Shown: positions 9,333-22,348, counted from the first letter of the stretch. The stretch is 64,000 nucleotides of DNA from Sphingomonas sp. 7/4-4 (GCF_027941955.1 NZ_CP115960.1:2232001-2296000); one strand, 5' to 3'. The notes: generated by a model from the letters alone, not told the origin. Numbers and translations are program-made.

Positions 9333-10981
9333 TCCGCAATCCGATTATCCCCGGCTTCAATCCCGATCCCTCGATCTGCCGGGTGGGCGACGATTATTAT
9401 ATCGCCACCTCAACCTTCGAATGGTTTCCCGGTGTCCAGATCCATCATTCGCGCGATCTCGCCAACTGGCGGCTGATCTCTCGCCCGCTCGTCCGCGCGG
9501 CCCAGCTCGACATGCGCGGAGATCCCGACAGCTGCGGCGTCTGGGCCCCGGACATCAGCCATGACGGGACGCGCTTCTGGCTCACCTACACCGATGTGAA
9601 GCGCTATGGCCGCACCACTGTCGGCGGGGCATCGGGGGCGAGCCTGCGCGATTTCCACAATTATTTGGTGGCCTGCGACACCGTCGACGGAGACTGGTCC
9701 GATCCCGTCCATCTCAATTCGAGCGGGTTCGATCCCGCGCTGTTCCATGACAAGGATGGGCGGAAATATGTGGTCAACCAGCTCTGGGACCATCGCCCCG
9801 AACGCGATCGCTTCGCAGGCATCGTGCTGCAGGAATATTCGCCCGAAGAGCAACGGCTGGTCGGCGAACGGACCAACATCTTCGCGGGCACCCCGCTCGG
9901 CCTCACCGAGGCGCCGCATCTCTACAAAAGGAACGGCTGGTACTATCTGATCGTCGCGGAAGGCGGCACGGGCTGGAACCATGCCGTGACGATGGCGCGC
10001 TCGCGCGACCTGCGCGGCCCCTACGAGCTGCATCCCGACACCTATATCCTCAGCAGCCGCACTCCCGATGCGCCGCTCCAGCGCGCCGGCCATGCCGACC
10101 TGATCGAGACTCCCGACGGCCAGACCTTCATGGCCTATCTCTGCGGCCGTCCGCTGCCCAATCGCGGCCGCTGCGTGCTGGGCCGCGAGACTGCGATCCA
10201 GCCGATGCGCTGGGGCGAGGACGACTGGCTCTACACCGAAGACGGCAGCGACATGCCGGTGCTCGAAGCGCCCGCGCTTGATGTTACGCCCTCGCCATCG
10301 CGCGAGACCGAGGGCCGCGACGATTTCGACGGCGCCGAACTCCCGCTCGACCTGCAATGGCTCCGCACGCCCGAGCCCCACCGCATCTTCAGCCTGACCG
10401 CGCGGCCCGGCCATCTCCGCCTGTTCGGCCGCGAGACGATCGGCAGCCTGTTCACCCAGGCGCTGGTCGCGCGGCGCCAGCAGGATTTCTGCTACTCGGC
10501 GTCGTGCGCGATGGACTTCGCGCCCGAGCATTTCCAGCAGGCGGCGGGGTTGGTCGCTTATTACAACAGCGCCAAGTTCCATTACCTCCATGTCAGCCAC
10601 GACGACGAAGTCGGCCGCCACATCCGGGTGATGTCGACGCTGCCCGATCTCGCCGCAGGCCGACGCCTTCACCGCATCGATCGCGATCCCCGAGGGCCGC
10701 ATCGAGCTGCGCGTGGAAGTCGACTATGAACGTCTCCGCTTCGCCTACCGCGTCGAGGGGGTGACTGGGCGTGGCTGCCCGAGCAATTCGACGCGAGCAT
10801 CCTCTCCGACGAAGCGACCAAGCCGGGCATGCCCAACTTCACCGGCGCGTTCGTGGGGATGGCGTGCCAGGATATGTCGGGTGCCGGACTAGCGGCCGAT
10901 TTCGACTGGTTCGAATATCGCGAGCGACCGTATCGGGAAGATTCGACGCAGGAGTGCGCTGCCTCCACGCAATCGGAATGA
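9329..10981 (+). CDS. Glycoside hydrolase family 43 (beta-xylosidase/arabinofuranosidase type), two compensating frameshifts
   Basis: The N-terminus NPIIPGFNPDPSICRVGDDY is the classic GH43 opening, with the catalytic Asp in FNPDPS. The five-bladed propeller continues through CGVWAPDISH and GLTEAPHLYKRNGWYY, which carries the likely acid Glu. A C-terminal concanavalin-like domain follows from about residue 325. After about 10650 the frame shifts: dropping one G near 10658 restores ADAFTASIAIPEGRIEL. Adding one G to the run at 10757-10761 returns to the original frame (DWAWLPEQFDASIL) and runs to TGA 10979-10981. The restored length is about 550 residues. It is probably intracellular, as no signal peptide is seen. 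Confidence 0.88.
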
Positions 10982-11158
10982 CCGAGATTGGTCGAAGGCA
11001 GTTGTTCCGATTGTGAGCACGCCCTCCTGAACGCCCCGGCAACGGCAAGTTGGGCCCGCCTTTTGATAAGGGCAACTCGTCGCGCTGCGATGGACAATAT
11101 TATAAAGAGGCGACAACCTGTTCTGGGGAGGCCTTTGTAGTAATTGAAAGGGCTCAAT

Positions 11159-11389
11159 ATGCGCCTTCTTAAGCTCGTAACAGCATCGGTGCTGATGTTT
11201 GGCGTGACGACAGCACCCGTCGCTCAGGCGTCGGCATCAATGCTATCGCTGCAGCGCGCATCTACGATAAGCGAGAAATCGAGCAATCTCGACGGATCAG
11301 TGGCGATCATGCTCATCGCTGCTGCTGCTATCATCGGAACGGCTGTTTACGTGTCGACGAATGACGACGACGACCCTGACAGCCCCTAA
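11159..11389 (+). CDS. Small exported/membrane protein of unknown function
   Basis: 76 residues from ATG 11159, with AAAGGG about six bases upstream. MRLLKLVTASVLMFG to AQA is a signal-peptide-like N-terminus. A second hydrophobic stretch (VAIMLIAAAAIIGTAVYV) and an acidic tail (TNDDDDPDSP) follow. It is probably an inner-membrane micropeptide with an acidic C-terminus. It stands alone and is followed by a terminator. No family is recognised. Confidence 0.65.
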   Translation: MRLLKLVTASVLMFGVTTAPVAQASASMLSLQRASTISEKSSNLDGSVAIMLIAAAAIIGTAVYVSTNDDDDPDSP

Positions 11390-11410
11390 GCGCACCCTCT
11401 GAACCTCCGG

Positions 11411-11444
11411 AGCCGGCGGTGCAGCCAATTGCGCCGTCGGCTTT
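11411..11444 (+). terminator. Rho-independent terminator
   Basis: AGCCGGCGG at 11411-11419 pairs with CCGTCGGCT at 11433-11441 (one G-T pair), followed by TTTCT. It lies 21 bases after the small membrane protein gene. Confidence 0.65.
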
Positions 11445-11544
11445 CTCATTTTGGTTGCTGGATTGCTCTCGGCCCGCTCCCATTCCGGCGCAGTGTGCGG
11501 CGGGCGCGCCTCCTCGACGAGAGAGCGGTCAGAATAACGGAAGC

Positions 11545-12021
11545 CTAGTTGTCGAGGAACTGCCGGATCGCGTCGACGAGCTTCTGCTTGCGGTGGTGGC
11601 GCGATGGCGGGACCTCGGCCTTGGGCCGGTCCGGCGGCGTCGGTGCCGCGGGCTGGGTGCGCCCCAGACGCTCGCGAAGCGCGGCTTCGAGGTTGGCGAG
11701 CACTTCCTGATGGCCCTGGAACGCGCGCGCCATCTTCGATTGCGGCAGCGGCACGAGAAATTCGCAGCCGTGGCGGCCGCCGTCGCGCCAGATCACTTGC
11801 GCCTCGCGCGAGCCCGCGCCGGACAAGCCGATCGCGATCAGCGTCCCCGGCGGGAATTCGTCTTCCGAGACGAACAGGAAACCGGTGCGCGAGAAATTGT
11901 CGACCAGCACTTCGATCGGCTTGCCGTCGGCACCGCGCAAAATGCTCTCGCTCGCGACGTGGAAGCGGATCGCGCCGCGCGGATCGACTTCGCCAAGGAC
12001 TTCCAGACGCGCGACGAGCAC
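11545..12021 (-). CDS. PilZ-domain protein
   Basis: 158 residues. The core GAIRFHVASES, then LVDNFSRTGFLFVSE and IWRDGGRHGCEF, resembles a PilZ fold, whose members often bind cyclic di-GMP; the usual RxxxR site is not obvious before the core. A proline-rich linker leads to a basic tail (RHHRKQKLVDAIRQFLDN). The start is GTG 12021. An ATG seven bases upstream is in another frame, so the true N-terminus may be slightly longer if an indel is present. It is transcribed away from the helicase gene. Confidence 0.7.
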   Translation of the reverse strand: MLVARLEVLGEVDPRGAIRFHVASESILRGADGKPIEVLVDNFSRTGFLFVSEDEFPPGTLIAIGLSGAGSREAQVIWRDGGRHGCEFLVPLPQSKMARAFQGHQEVLANLEAALRERLGRTQPAAPTPPDRPKAEVPPSRHHRKQKLVDAIRQFLDN

Positions 12022-12131
12022 GGCGCATTCCCCAAAACTACAGGAGTGTCCGGGCTACGCGCCGAATGGTTAAGAGAGTCTTGCGATCTCGCGGTTCAGT
12101 GCGCGGAAACCAGCGCAAATGCGGGCGTGGA

Positions 12132-12160
12132 TTGACTTAAGGCAGCTTTGCTACCATATA
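12132..12160 (+). promoter_or_regulatory. Sigma70-like promoter with long 5' leader to the DEAD-box helicase
   Basis: TTGACT at 12132-12137, a 17-base spacer and CATATA at 12155-12160. Transcription would begin near 12167, leaving a leader of about 170 bases before the helicase ATG at 12338. Nothing else recognisable lies between 12161 and 12337. Long leaders are common on cold-inducible helicase mRNAs. No experimental support. Confidence 0.4.
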
Positions 12161-12337
12161 GCCGCCCAGCGAGGCATCATGCAGCGTGATCGGACGAAGC
12201 CTGTATTGGCCCCCGTCCCGGCTCTGCCTCGGTTATTTTCACGGCTTCCCTAGTCACGCGGGTCGTCAATTTTTTGACCCCGCCTTCGTGCGCCCATTTT
12301 CCGTGCGCGCCCGCTGGCCGTATTCGTAAGGTCCACA

Positions 12338-13801
12338 ATGCAATTCAATCAACTCGGTCTCTCGCAGACCGTTCTCGCCGCGCTTGCCGCCAAGGGCTAT
12401 ACCGAGGCGACGCCGATCCAGGCACAGTCGATCCCGTCGTTGCTCGAAGGCCGCGACCTGCTCGGCATCGCCCAGACCGGCACCGGCAAGACCGCCGCGT
12501 TCATGCTTCCCTCGATCGATCGGCTGATCGCATCGGGCAAGCGCGCCCAGCCGCGCGGCTGCCGCATGCTCGTCCTCGCGCCGACGCGTGAGCTCGCCAG
12601 CCAGATCGCCGAGAGCGCCCGCGCTTATGCCAAGGGCACGCCGCTTTCGGTCGCCACCATCTTCGGCGGCACTTCCATTCACAAGAACAAGACCGATCTC
12701 GCCCGCGGCATCGACATCGTCGTCGCTACTCCGGGCCGCCTCGTCGACCTGATGGATCAGCATTACGCGATCCTGCTCGGCATCGAGATCCTCGTGCTCG
12801 ACGAAGCCGACCAGATGATGGATCTGGGCTTCATCCACGCCTTGAAGCGGATCGTCCGCGACTTGCCGACCAAGCGCCAGACTCTGTTCTTCTCGGCGAC
12901 GATGCCCAAGACGATCCGCGAGCTGGCCGGCCAGTTCATCAAGGACCCGGTCGAGGTCAAGGTCACCCCCGAGGCGACCACTGCCGAGCGCGTCGAGCAG
13001 CACGTCACGTTCGTGGCGCAGGCGGAGAAGCAGGCGCTGCTGACGATGGCGCTCAAGGATCCGAGCATCGACCGCGCGCTGATCTTCACCCGCACCAAGC
13101 ACGGTGCCGACCGCGTCGTGCGGCTGCTCGCCGGCAACGGCATCGCGTCGAACGCGATCCACGGCAACAAGAGCCAGCCGCAGCGTGAGCGCGCGCTGGG
13201 CGAGTTCCGCAGCGGCAAGGTCAAGATCCTCATCGCGACCGACATCGCGGCGCGCGGCATCGACGTCTCGGGCGTCAGCCACGTGTTCAACTTCGAGCTG
13301 CCCAACGTGCCCGATCAGTACGTCCACCGCATCGGTCGCACCGCGCGCGCCGGGGCGACGGGCCTCGCGATCAGCTATTGCGCCGATGACGAGCGTCCGT
13401 ACCTCAAGGACATCGAACGGCTGACTCGCCAGAAGCTGGTCATCCAGCCGCTGCCGGCCGACTTCATCAACGAAGCCAACAAGATCAAGTCGACGCGCTC
13501 GCCGATGCCGGTGAGCCGCGACGAGCAGAACGGGCGGAATGGCCGCGCGATGCAGCACGGCCGCCCCGGCGGCGGGCAGCGTCACGGCCAGGGTCAGGGC
13601 CAGCGCCGCGAGGGTCAGCCCCAGGGCGACAATCGCCGCCAGGGCCAGCCCGGCGAGCGCCAGGGCGAACAGCGCCAGGGCGGCGCCCCGCGCGGCGATC
13701 GGCCGGCCGGCGATGCCCCGCGGAATTATGCCCGTCCCAAGGGCAAGTTCCACGCCCGCCCGGCACGTCCCGCCAACGCCGGCGGCGGCCGCGGGCGCTG
13801 A
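12338..13801 (+). CDS. DEAD-box ATP-dependent RNA helicase (RhlE-like)
   Basis: 487 residues. The Q motif (TEATPIQAQSIP), motif I AQTGTGKTAA, PTRELASQ, the DEAD box (LVLDEADQMMD), SATMP, ARGIDV and HRIGRTARAG are all present. The tail from about residue 390 is low-complexity and rich in Gln, Gly and Arg (RPGGGQRHGQGQGQRREGQ), typical of an RNA-binding extension. Such enzymes unwind structured RNA in ribosome assembly and decay, especially in the cold. A second helicase with a different tail is at 55083-56497. A strong terminator follows. Confidence 0.93.
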   Translation: MQFNQLGLSQTVLAALAAKGYTEATPIQAQSIPSLLEGRDLLGIAQTGTGKTAAFMLPSIDRLIASGKRAQPRGCRMLVLAPTRELASQIAESARAYAKGTPLSVATIFGGTSIHKNKTDLARGIDIVVATPGRLVDLMDQHYAILLGIEILVLDEADQMMDLGFIHALKRIVRDLPTKRQTLFFSATMPKTIRELAGQFIKDPVEVKVTPEATTAERVEQHVTFVAQAEKQALLTMALKDPSIDRALIFTRTKHGADRVVRLLAGNGIASNAIHGNKSQPQRERALGEFRSGKVKILIATDIAARGIDVSGVSHVFNFELPNVPDQYVHRIGRTARAGATGLAISYCADDERPYLKDIERLTRQKLVIQPLPADFINEANKIKSTRSPMPVSRDEQNGRNGRAMQHGRPGGGQRHGQGQGQRREGQPQGDNRRQGQPGERQGEQRQGGAPRGDRPAGDAPRNYARPKGKFHARPARPANAGGGRGR

Positions 13802-13822
13802 GCTCGACTTAAGCAGACAGAG

Positions 13823-13857
13823 AGGGCGGCGACACGAACCGGTGTCGCCGCCCTTTC
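13823..13857 (+). terminator. Strong rho-independent terminator
   Basis: AGGGCGGCGACAC at 13823-13835 pairs perfectly with GTGTCGCCGCCCT at 13842-13854, followed by a short T run. It lies 21 bases after the helicase stop. Confidence 0.8.
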
Positions 13858-13886
13858 TCGTTTTGGCGGAGTACAGTGCCTCAAAT

Positions 13887-13973
13887 CCGTTCGGGCTGAG
13901 CCCGTCGAAGCCCGGCCCTCCACAAGCCTGACGCTTTCCGAGAGCCGCCCTTCGACAAGCTCAGGGCGAACGG
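13887..13973. repeat. Sphingomonad intergenic palindromic repeat, copy 1
   Basis: The left arm (CCGTTCGGGCTGAGCC...) and the right arm (CTTCGACAAGCTCAGG...CGAACGG) are near-complementary. They lie between converging genes. The same element recurs at 39091-39172. Such elements are abundant between genes in sphingomonads. Confidence 0.75.
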
Positions 13974-13983
13974 ACTGGCAGAA

Positions 13984-14892
13984 CTATCCCCGCCGGCGCT
14001 TCGCCCGCTCCTGCGCATCCTCGCGGCCGGCGATCAGCCGGGTCGCGCGCTCCACGCCCTCGCGGCCTTCGTTCGCACCGGCGCGTGCCGCGTCCTGATA
14101 CAGCGCCACTGCCTTTTCGAATTCGCCGCGCTGCTCGGCGCAGAGGCCGAGGTTGAACAGCAGCGACGGATGGCTCGCCGCCTCCGCCTGCATCGACTCC
14201 CAGCCCGCGCATGCGCCTCTCGCATCGCGCTTGGTGAGCTTGACCATTTCCTTGAAGCGGTTCGCCGACTCCTTCGACAAGCCCTTGGTGTTCTCGCGCA
14301 CGCGAATTTTGTAGGTGTCGACATGCGGCACGAGATCGCCGCGCAGCGATCCGGCGATATCGCCGATCGCGCTTTCGATCACGTCCTCCGCTGTGCGCGC
14401 AGGGCTACCCCCGCGGCACCATTCCACTTCCTCGCGGAACGGCTTGGGCTGCGAATAGAGAATGCGGCCGTCGGTGTTGCGGACGATGCGGATATCGGCC
14501 TTGATATCGATGATCCGGCGCTTGCACGAAACCTCGACCTGCTCCTCCTTGAGGCATTTGCCCTTGTCGTCCTTCGAGACGCACTGCTTCTCTTTCCTGC
14601 GAAAGTTGCTTTCGTCCACGCCCGAGGAGATGCTTCCCGAGATCGATCCTTCGGCGGTGTCGCGCCCGGCGCGGCCGCCGAGCAGTTCGAACTGGCTGCC
14701 GCCCAACGCCCGCTCGATCGCAATCTGCAGCGCCGATCCGTCGCTGCCGCCGAAGCGATCGACCGATACCGATTCGAGAAAGCTCGCCTCGCGATTGTTC
14801 GCGGGAAACTCGCCGGTGATTTCCAGCACTTCCGCCTGCGCGACGCCGGCCCAAGCCAGCACCGACGCCACGAGTAACGCCTTCCGCTTCAT
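13984..14892 (-). CDS. Exported TPR-containing protein of unknown function
   Basis: 302 residues from ATG 14892, with GGGGGAAG just upstream. A signal peptide (MKRKALLVASVLAWAGVAQA) leads to a domain with paired cysteines (KQCVSKDDKGKC, VEVSCKRR, VEWCRGG). It contains GSALQIAIERAL and GRILYSQPKPF, reminiscent of periplasmic lipoproteins that process metal or cell-wall stress, though no family is certain. The C-terminus has a TPR-like repeat (LLFNLGLCAEQRGEFEKA). It is divergent from the ATP synthase operon. Confidence 0.7.
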   Translation of the reverse strand: MKRKALLVASVLAWAGVAQAEVLEITGEFPANNREASFLESVSVDRFGGSDGSALQIAIERALGGSQFELLGGRAGRDTAEGSISGSISSGVDESNFRRKEKQCVSKDDKGKCLKEEQVEVSCKRRIIDIKADIRIVRNTDGRILYSQPKPFREEVEWCRGGSPARTAEDVIESAIGDIAGSLRGDLVPHVDTYKIRVRENTKGLSKESANRFKEMVKLTKRDARGACAGWESMQAEAASHPSLLFNLGLCAEQRGEFEKAVALYQDAARAGANEGREGVERATRLIAGREDAQERAKRRRG

Positions 14893-15074
14893 TTCTTCCC
14901 CCTGCTTGCATTCCCCGAACGCAAAGCAACATCTCTGCGGGCACTTGTCCAGAGGAGTCGGGTTGCATCCCTGTGACACCGATGCTAACCGCGCCGCGAC
15001 CCATCGGGGCGCCCTCTGGCGTGCCCCTTTTTGCATGGGGCCAATTCCGAACCCTCCAAGAGGAACCGACACGC

Positions 15075-17170
<2,096 letters not shown>

Positions 17171-17181
17171 GGAGCCGAAGG

Positions 17182-17391
17182 GTGCGGTCGATGTCCTTCC
17201 AGGTCGCAATCGTAGCGCTTTTGGGCGCGGCGGTTGCGGGCTGCTCGAAGGAGCCTGCCGCACCAGCCCCCGTCGCGACGCAGGCCGTTGAGGTCGACAT
17301 CGCGAACGACACGATGGGCTGCGGAAATCTGGACGGCAATGTCGCGACGCAAGTTGCGGATAGTGGCAATGCTACACGGGAATATTGTTAG
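17182..17391 (+). CDS. Small lipoprotein encoded between atpA and atpG
   Basis: 69 residues from GTG 17182, with AAGGAG seven bases upstream. MRSMSFQVAIVALLGAAVAGC is a lipoprotein signal with lipobox AVAGC; the Arg of the GTG start supplies the positive n-region that the alternative ATG 17191 would lose. The mature part starts CSKEPAAPAP and has two more cysteines (MGCGNLDG, REYC at the end). It begins 11 bases after atpA and ends 3 bases before atpG, so it must be cotranscribed with the operon. The function is unknown; it is not a recognised ATP synthase subunit. Confidence 0.65.
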   Translation: MRSMSFQVAIVALLGAAVAGCSKEPAAPAPVATQAVEVDIANDTMGCGNLDGNVATQVADSGNATREYC

Positions 17392-17394
17392 ACG

Positions 17395-18286
17395 ATGGCA
17401 AGCCTCAAGGCACTCAAGGTACGGATCAACTCGGTCAAATCGACCCAGAAGATCACCAAGGCGATGAAGATGGTCGCCGCCGCCAAGCTGCGCCGCGCGC
17501 AGGAAGCGGCGGAAGCCGGCCGTCCCTATGCCCAGCGCCTCGAGAGCGTGGTCGCCAGCCTCGCCTCGAAGGTGACGGTGAGCGAGATCCTCGCATAAGC
17601 TCCTCGCCGGCTCCGGCAAGGATCAGGTCCATCTGTTCGTCGTCGCGACTTCGGACAAGGGCCTTGCCGGCGCATTCAACACCAATATCGCCCGTCTCGC
17701 CCGCCGCCGCGCGCAGGAGATGATCGCCGAGGGCAAGACAGTGAAGTTCTACACCGTCGGCCGCAAGGGCCGCGCGGTGCTCAACCGGCTGTTTCCGAAG
17801 AGCTTCGTGCATTCGATCGAGCCCGGCGATCTCGGCAAGCTGAAGTTCGCCGATGCCCGCGGCTATGCCGACGATCTGATCGCACGCTACGAAGCCGGCG
17901 AGTTCGACGTCGCGCATCTCTTTTATTCGCACTTCAAGTCGGTGCTGACCCAGGAGCCGACCGAGCAGCAGATCATCCCGGTCGCGCCGAGCTCGGTTCC
18001 CGAGGGCACGCCGGCCAGCACCGCGGCCCCCGCCGCCGTGATCTACGAGCCGGACGAGGAAGCGATCCTCGCCGATCTGCTACCGCGCAACGTCGCGATC
18101 CAGCTCTACCGGGCGATGCGCGAGAACGCCGCCTCCGAGCAGGGCAGCAAGATGACCGCGATGGACAACGCCACGCGCAATGCGGGCGATCTCATCAAGC
18201 GGCTGTCGATCCAGTATAACCGTGCCCGCCAGGCCGCGATCACTACCGAGCTGGTGGAAATCATTTCGGGCGCCGAAGCGCTCTAA
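17395..18286 (+). CDS. atpG: ATP synthase F1 subunit gamma (frameshifted in this sequence)
   Basis: Central rotor shaft of F1. The first frame gives the conserved N-terminus [20 protein letters not shown] but stops at 17598. The next frame continues as [17 protein letters not shown] and [18 protein letters not shown] to the C-terminal coiled coil at 18286 ([20 protein letters not shown]). The shift falls near 17588-17594 and corresponds to one extra base (or two missing). The restored length is about 296 residues. The gene is required for the complex, so this is almost certainly a sequence error. Confidence 0.93.
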
Positions 18287-19786
<1,500 letters not shown>

Positions 19787-19798
19787 GACTGCCTTAAG

Positions 19799-19896
19799 CC
19801 CCTCCCCTTCAGGGGAGGGGTTGGGGGTGGGGCAGTGCCACAAGCACCCCGCCCGCGGATAGGCCCCACCCCAACCCCTCCCTTGAAGGGGAGGGG
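19799..19896. repeat. Long palindromic repeat between atpD and atpC
   Basis: The left arm (CCCCTCCCCTTCAGGGGAGG..., to about 19833) is complementary to the right arm (about 19863-19896, ending GAAGGGGAGGGG). Each arm also contains its own small hairpin. The element lies inside the atp operon. Related hairpin-tipped elements occur at 25681-25817 and 59771-60000. Confidence 0.8.
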
Positions 19897-19911
19897 CTAG
19901 GAACTGAGAAA

Positions 19912-20163
19912 ATGCTGCACTTCGAACTCGTCACCCCCGAACGTCTCGTCCGCTCCGAGGACGTGCACATGGTCGTCGTCCCCGGCACCGAGGGCGATTT
20001 CGGCGTGCTCGAAGGGCATGCCCCGCTGATGTCGACGATCCGCGACGGCAATCTCGAAATCTACAAGACCGGCGCCACCGCGCCCGAGACGATCCGCATC
20101 GAAGGCGGCTTCGCCGAGGTCAACGAGCGCGGGCTGACCGTGCTGGCCGAAAAGGCGGACTGA
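19912..20163 (+). CDS. atpC: ATP synthase F1 subunit epsilon, short form
   Basis: 83 residues ([20 protein letters not shown] ... [10 protein letters not shown]), covering only the N-terminal beta-sandwich that contacts gamma and the c-ring. The C-terminal two-helix domain that inhibits ATP hydrolysis in longer homologues (about 130-140 residues) is absent, as is common in sphingomonads. ATG 19912. A 125-base gap holding a palindromic repeat separates it from atpD. Confidence 0.93.
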   Translation: MLHFELVTPERLVRSEDVHMVVVPGTEGDFGVLEGHAPLMSTIRDGNLEIYKTGATAPETIRIEGGFAEVNERGLTVLAEKAD

Positions 20164-20167
20164 CGGC

Positions 20168-20595
20168 CTACTTCACGCGGCGATAGCTCCACCGCATCGC
20201 CTTGCTGCCGTCGAGCAGCGAGATCTCGGCCATCAGCGCTTCCCCTCGCGCCAGTAGCGCACGCGCTGCGGATAATCGTGCGTGGCATCCTCGAAAACGA
20301 CGGATCGCGCCGCCGGATCGAATTTGCGCATGGGGAAATCTGCGGGCTTCTGACCGGCGGGCTCGGCGTGGAAGACCGTTCCGGATTCGTTGACGATGAT
20401 CGTCATCGCCTCGTTGGTCTTCACGAACGTGCCCGCGCGCGTGGTGCCGACGCCGTGCATCTTGCCCTTGTCCATCGGCTTCCAGGTCTCGCACGTCGTC
20501 GCGCCGTTTTTGGGCTCGGTGCACCATTCGCCCACCAGCCAGCCGAGATCGGGCGTTTGCGCGTCGAGCAGCAACGGGGCCAGTATCAGCAGCAT
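20168..20595 (-). CDS. DUF6265-type protein (frameshifted)
   Basis: MLLILAPLLLDAQTPDLGWL is an exported N-terminus leading into the family pattern LVGEWCTEPKNG, TCETWKPMDKG and FEDATHDYPQRVRYWREG. The frame stops early, but one extra C (plus strand) in the CCCC run at 20242-20245 restores EALMAEISLLDGSKAMRWSY to a stop at 20168. The restored length is about 142 residues. The function is unknown. It is convergent with atpC, with four bases between the stops. Confidence 0.7.
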
Positions 20596-20739
20596 GGGAA
20601 CCTCGCCGAGAAGAGGAGCCGCAAGCTCCCATAAACGCCGCCCGGAGGCAATCGCCAGCGCTCGTGCCGCCCTTGGTTAGTCAATTCTAAAGCCTTGATG
20701 GCTACGCCTTCCTCCCATGCGGGGATTACAGGTTAACCG

Positions 20740-22299
20740 ATGAGCGCTTTCGGACGACGCAACGGAATGGGTGGCGGGGCGGCCGGCGGACGACCCGCTT
20801 TCGGCGTCGCGCGTCCGATGCAGGGCCCAGGGCCCGCACCGCGTCCCGCCGACGCCATGCCGGGCGGCGGCGAACAATTCCCGCCGATCAGCAGCGTTCC
20901 CCTCCCCGGCGCAGCCGCCGATCCGATGGCCGAGCGCGATCCCGCCGCCGGCAGCATCGCCAACAGCGACGCGATGCAACGCCTCGCCGATCGTCAGGCG
21001 GCATCGGGCGATGCCGGCAATTCGCGCGTCGAAGGCTTCGAAGCCTCGATCCACCGCATCAAGGAACAGGTGCTCCCGCGCCTGCTCGAGCGTGTCGATC
21101 CCGAGGCGGCGGCGACGCTGAGCAAGGACGAACTCGCCGAGGAATTCCGCCCGATCATCGGCGAAGTGCTCGCCGAGCTGAAGCTCACGCTCAACCGCCG
21201 CGAGCAATTCGCGCTAGAGAAGGTTCTCGTCGACGAGTTGCTCGGCCTCGGGCCGTTGGAAGAACTGCTCTCCGATCCGGCCATCTCGGACATCATGGTC
21301 AACGGCCCCGAGCAGACCTTCATCGAGCGCAAGGGCAAGCTCGAGCTCGCCAACATCCAGTTCCGCGACGAAGAGCATCTGTTTCAGATCGCCCAGCGCA
21401 TCTGCAACTCGGTCGGCCGCCGCGTCGACCAGACCACGCCGCTCGCCGACGCGCGCCTCAAGGACGGCAGCCGCGTCAACGTGATCGTGCCGCCGCTCTC
21501 CTTGCGCGGCACTGCGATTTCGATTCGTAAATTCTCGGCCAAACCGATCACCCTCGACATGATGGCGAACGGCGGATCGATGAGCACGAAGATGGCGACG
21601 ATGCTCAAGATCGCCGGCGCCTGCCGTTTCAACATCGTCATCTCGGGCGGCACCGGCTCGGGCAAGACGACCATGCTCAACGCCCTGTCCAAGATGATCG
21701 ACCCGGGCGAGCGCGTGCTGACGATCGAGGACGCCGCCGAGCTCCGCTTGCAGCAGCCGCACTGGCTGCCGCTCGAAACGCGTCCGCCCAACCTCGAAGG
21801 CCAGGGCGAGATCACGATCCGCGATCTGGTGAAGAACTCGCTGCGTATGCGCCCGGATCGCATCATCCTCGGCGAAATCCGCGGCTCCGAGTGCTTCGAC
21901 TTGCTCTCGGCGATGAACACCGGCCACGACGGCTCGATGTGCACGCTCCACTCCAATTCCCCACGCGAATGCCTCGGCCGCATGGAGAACATGGTGATGA
22001 TGGGCGACATCAAGATGCCCAAGGAAGCCATCAGCCGCCAGATCGCCGACTCGGTCGATCTGATCGTCCAGGTGAAGCGCCTGCGCGATGGTTCGCGCCG
22101 CGTGACCAACATCACCGAAGTGATCGGCATGGAAGGCCCGGTGATCGTCACCCAGGAGCTGTTCAAGTTCGAGTATCTGGACGAATCCGCCGAGGGCAAG
22201 ATCATCGGCGAATATCGCTCGATGGGCCTGCGCCCCTATACGCTCGACAAGGCCCGGCAATATGGCTTCGATCAGGCGATGCTCGAGGCGTGCCTCTGA
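20740..22299 (+). CDS. cpaF: CpaF-type secretion ATPase (tight adherence / Flp pilus)
   Basis: 519 residues. Hexameric ATPase that powers Flp pilus or Tad secretion. The N-terminal ~85 residues are Gly/Pro/Ala-rich and probably disordered. The core contains EELLSDPAISDIMVNGPEQ, the Walker A box GGTGSGKTTMLN near residue 305, the Asp box TIEDAAELRL, Walker B RIILGEIRG and the His box MNTGHDGSMCTLHSN. No other tad/cpa genes are in the window, so this gene is separated from the main pilus cluster or serves alone. Confidence 0.92.
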   Translation: MSAFGRRNGMGGGAAGGRPAFGVARPMQGPGPAPRPADAMPGGGEQFPPISSVPLPGAAADPMAERDPAAGSIANSDAMQRLADRQAASGDAGNSRVEGFEASIHRIKEQVLPRLLERVDPEAAATLSKDELAEEFRPIIGEVLAELKLTLNRREQFALEKVLVDELLGLGPLEELLSDPAISDIMVNGPEQTFIERKGKLELANIQFRDEEHLFQIAQRICNSVGRRVDQTTPLADARLKDGSRVNVIVPPLSLRGTAISIRKFSAKPITLDMMANGGSMSTKMATMLKIAGACRFNIVISGGTGSGKTTMLNALSKMIDPGERVLTIEDAAELRLQQPHWLPLETRPPNLEGQGEITIRDLVKNSLRMRPDRIILGEIRGSECFDLLSAMNTGHDGSMCTLHSNSPRECLGRMENMVMMGDIKMPKEAISRQIADSVDLIVQVKRLRDGSRRVTNITEVIGMEGPVIVTQELFKFEYLDESAEGKIIGEYRSMGLRPYTLDKARQYGFDQAMLEACL

Positions 22300-22348
22300 T
22301 CGCTGCCGCGGAGCAGTGATTCCTGTTCGGGCATTTGCGCGTTAGGCT

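Noticed and set aside
12022..12337. A cold-shock riboswitch before the DEAD-box gene
   Set aside because: The leader is long, but no recognisable conserved structure is visible by eye; only the promoter-like boxes are reported.
14973..15074. 34-codon N-terminal extension of atpH
   Set aside because: GTG 15075 gives the conserved start with a ribosome site; the extension is not seen in AtpH proteins.
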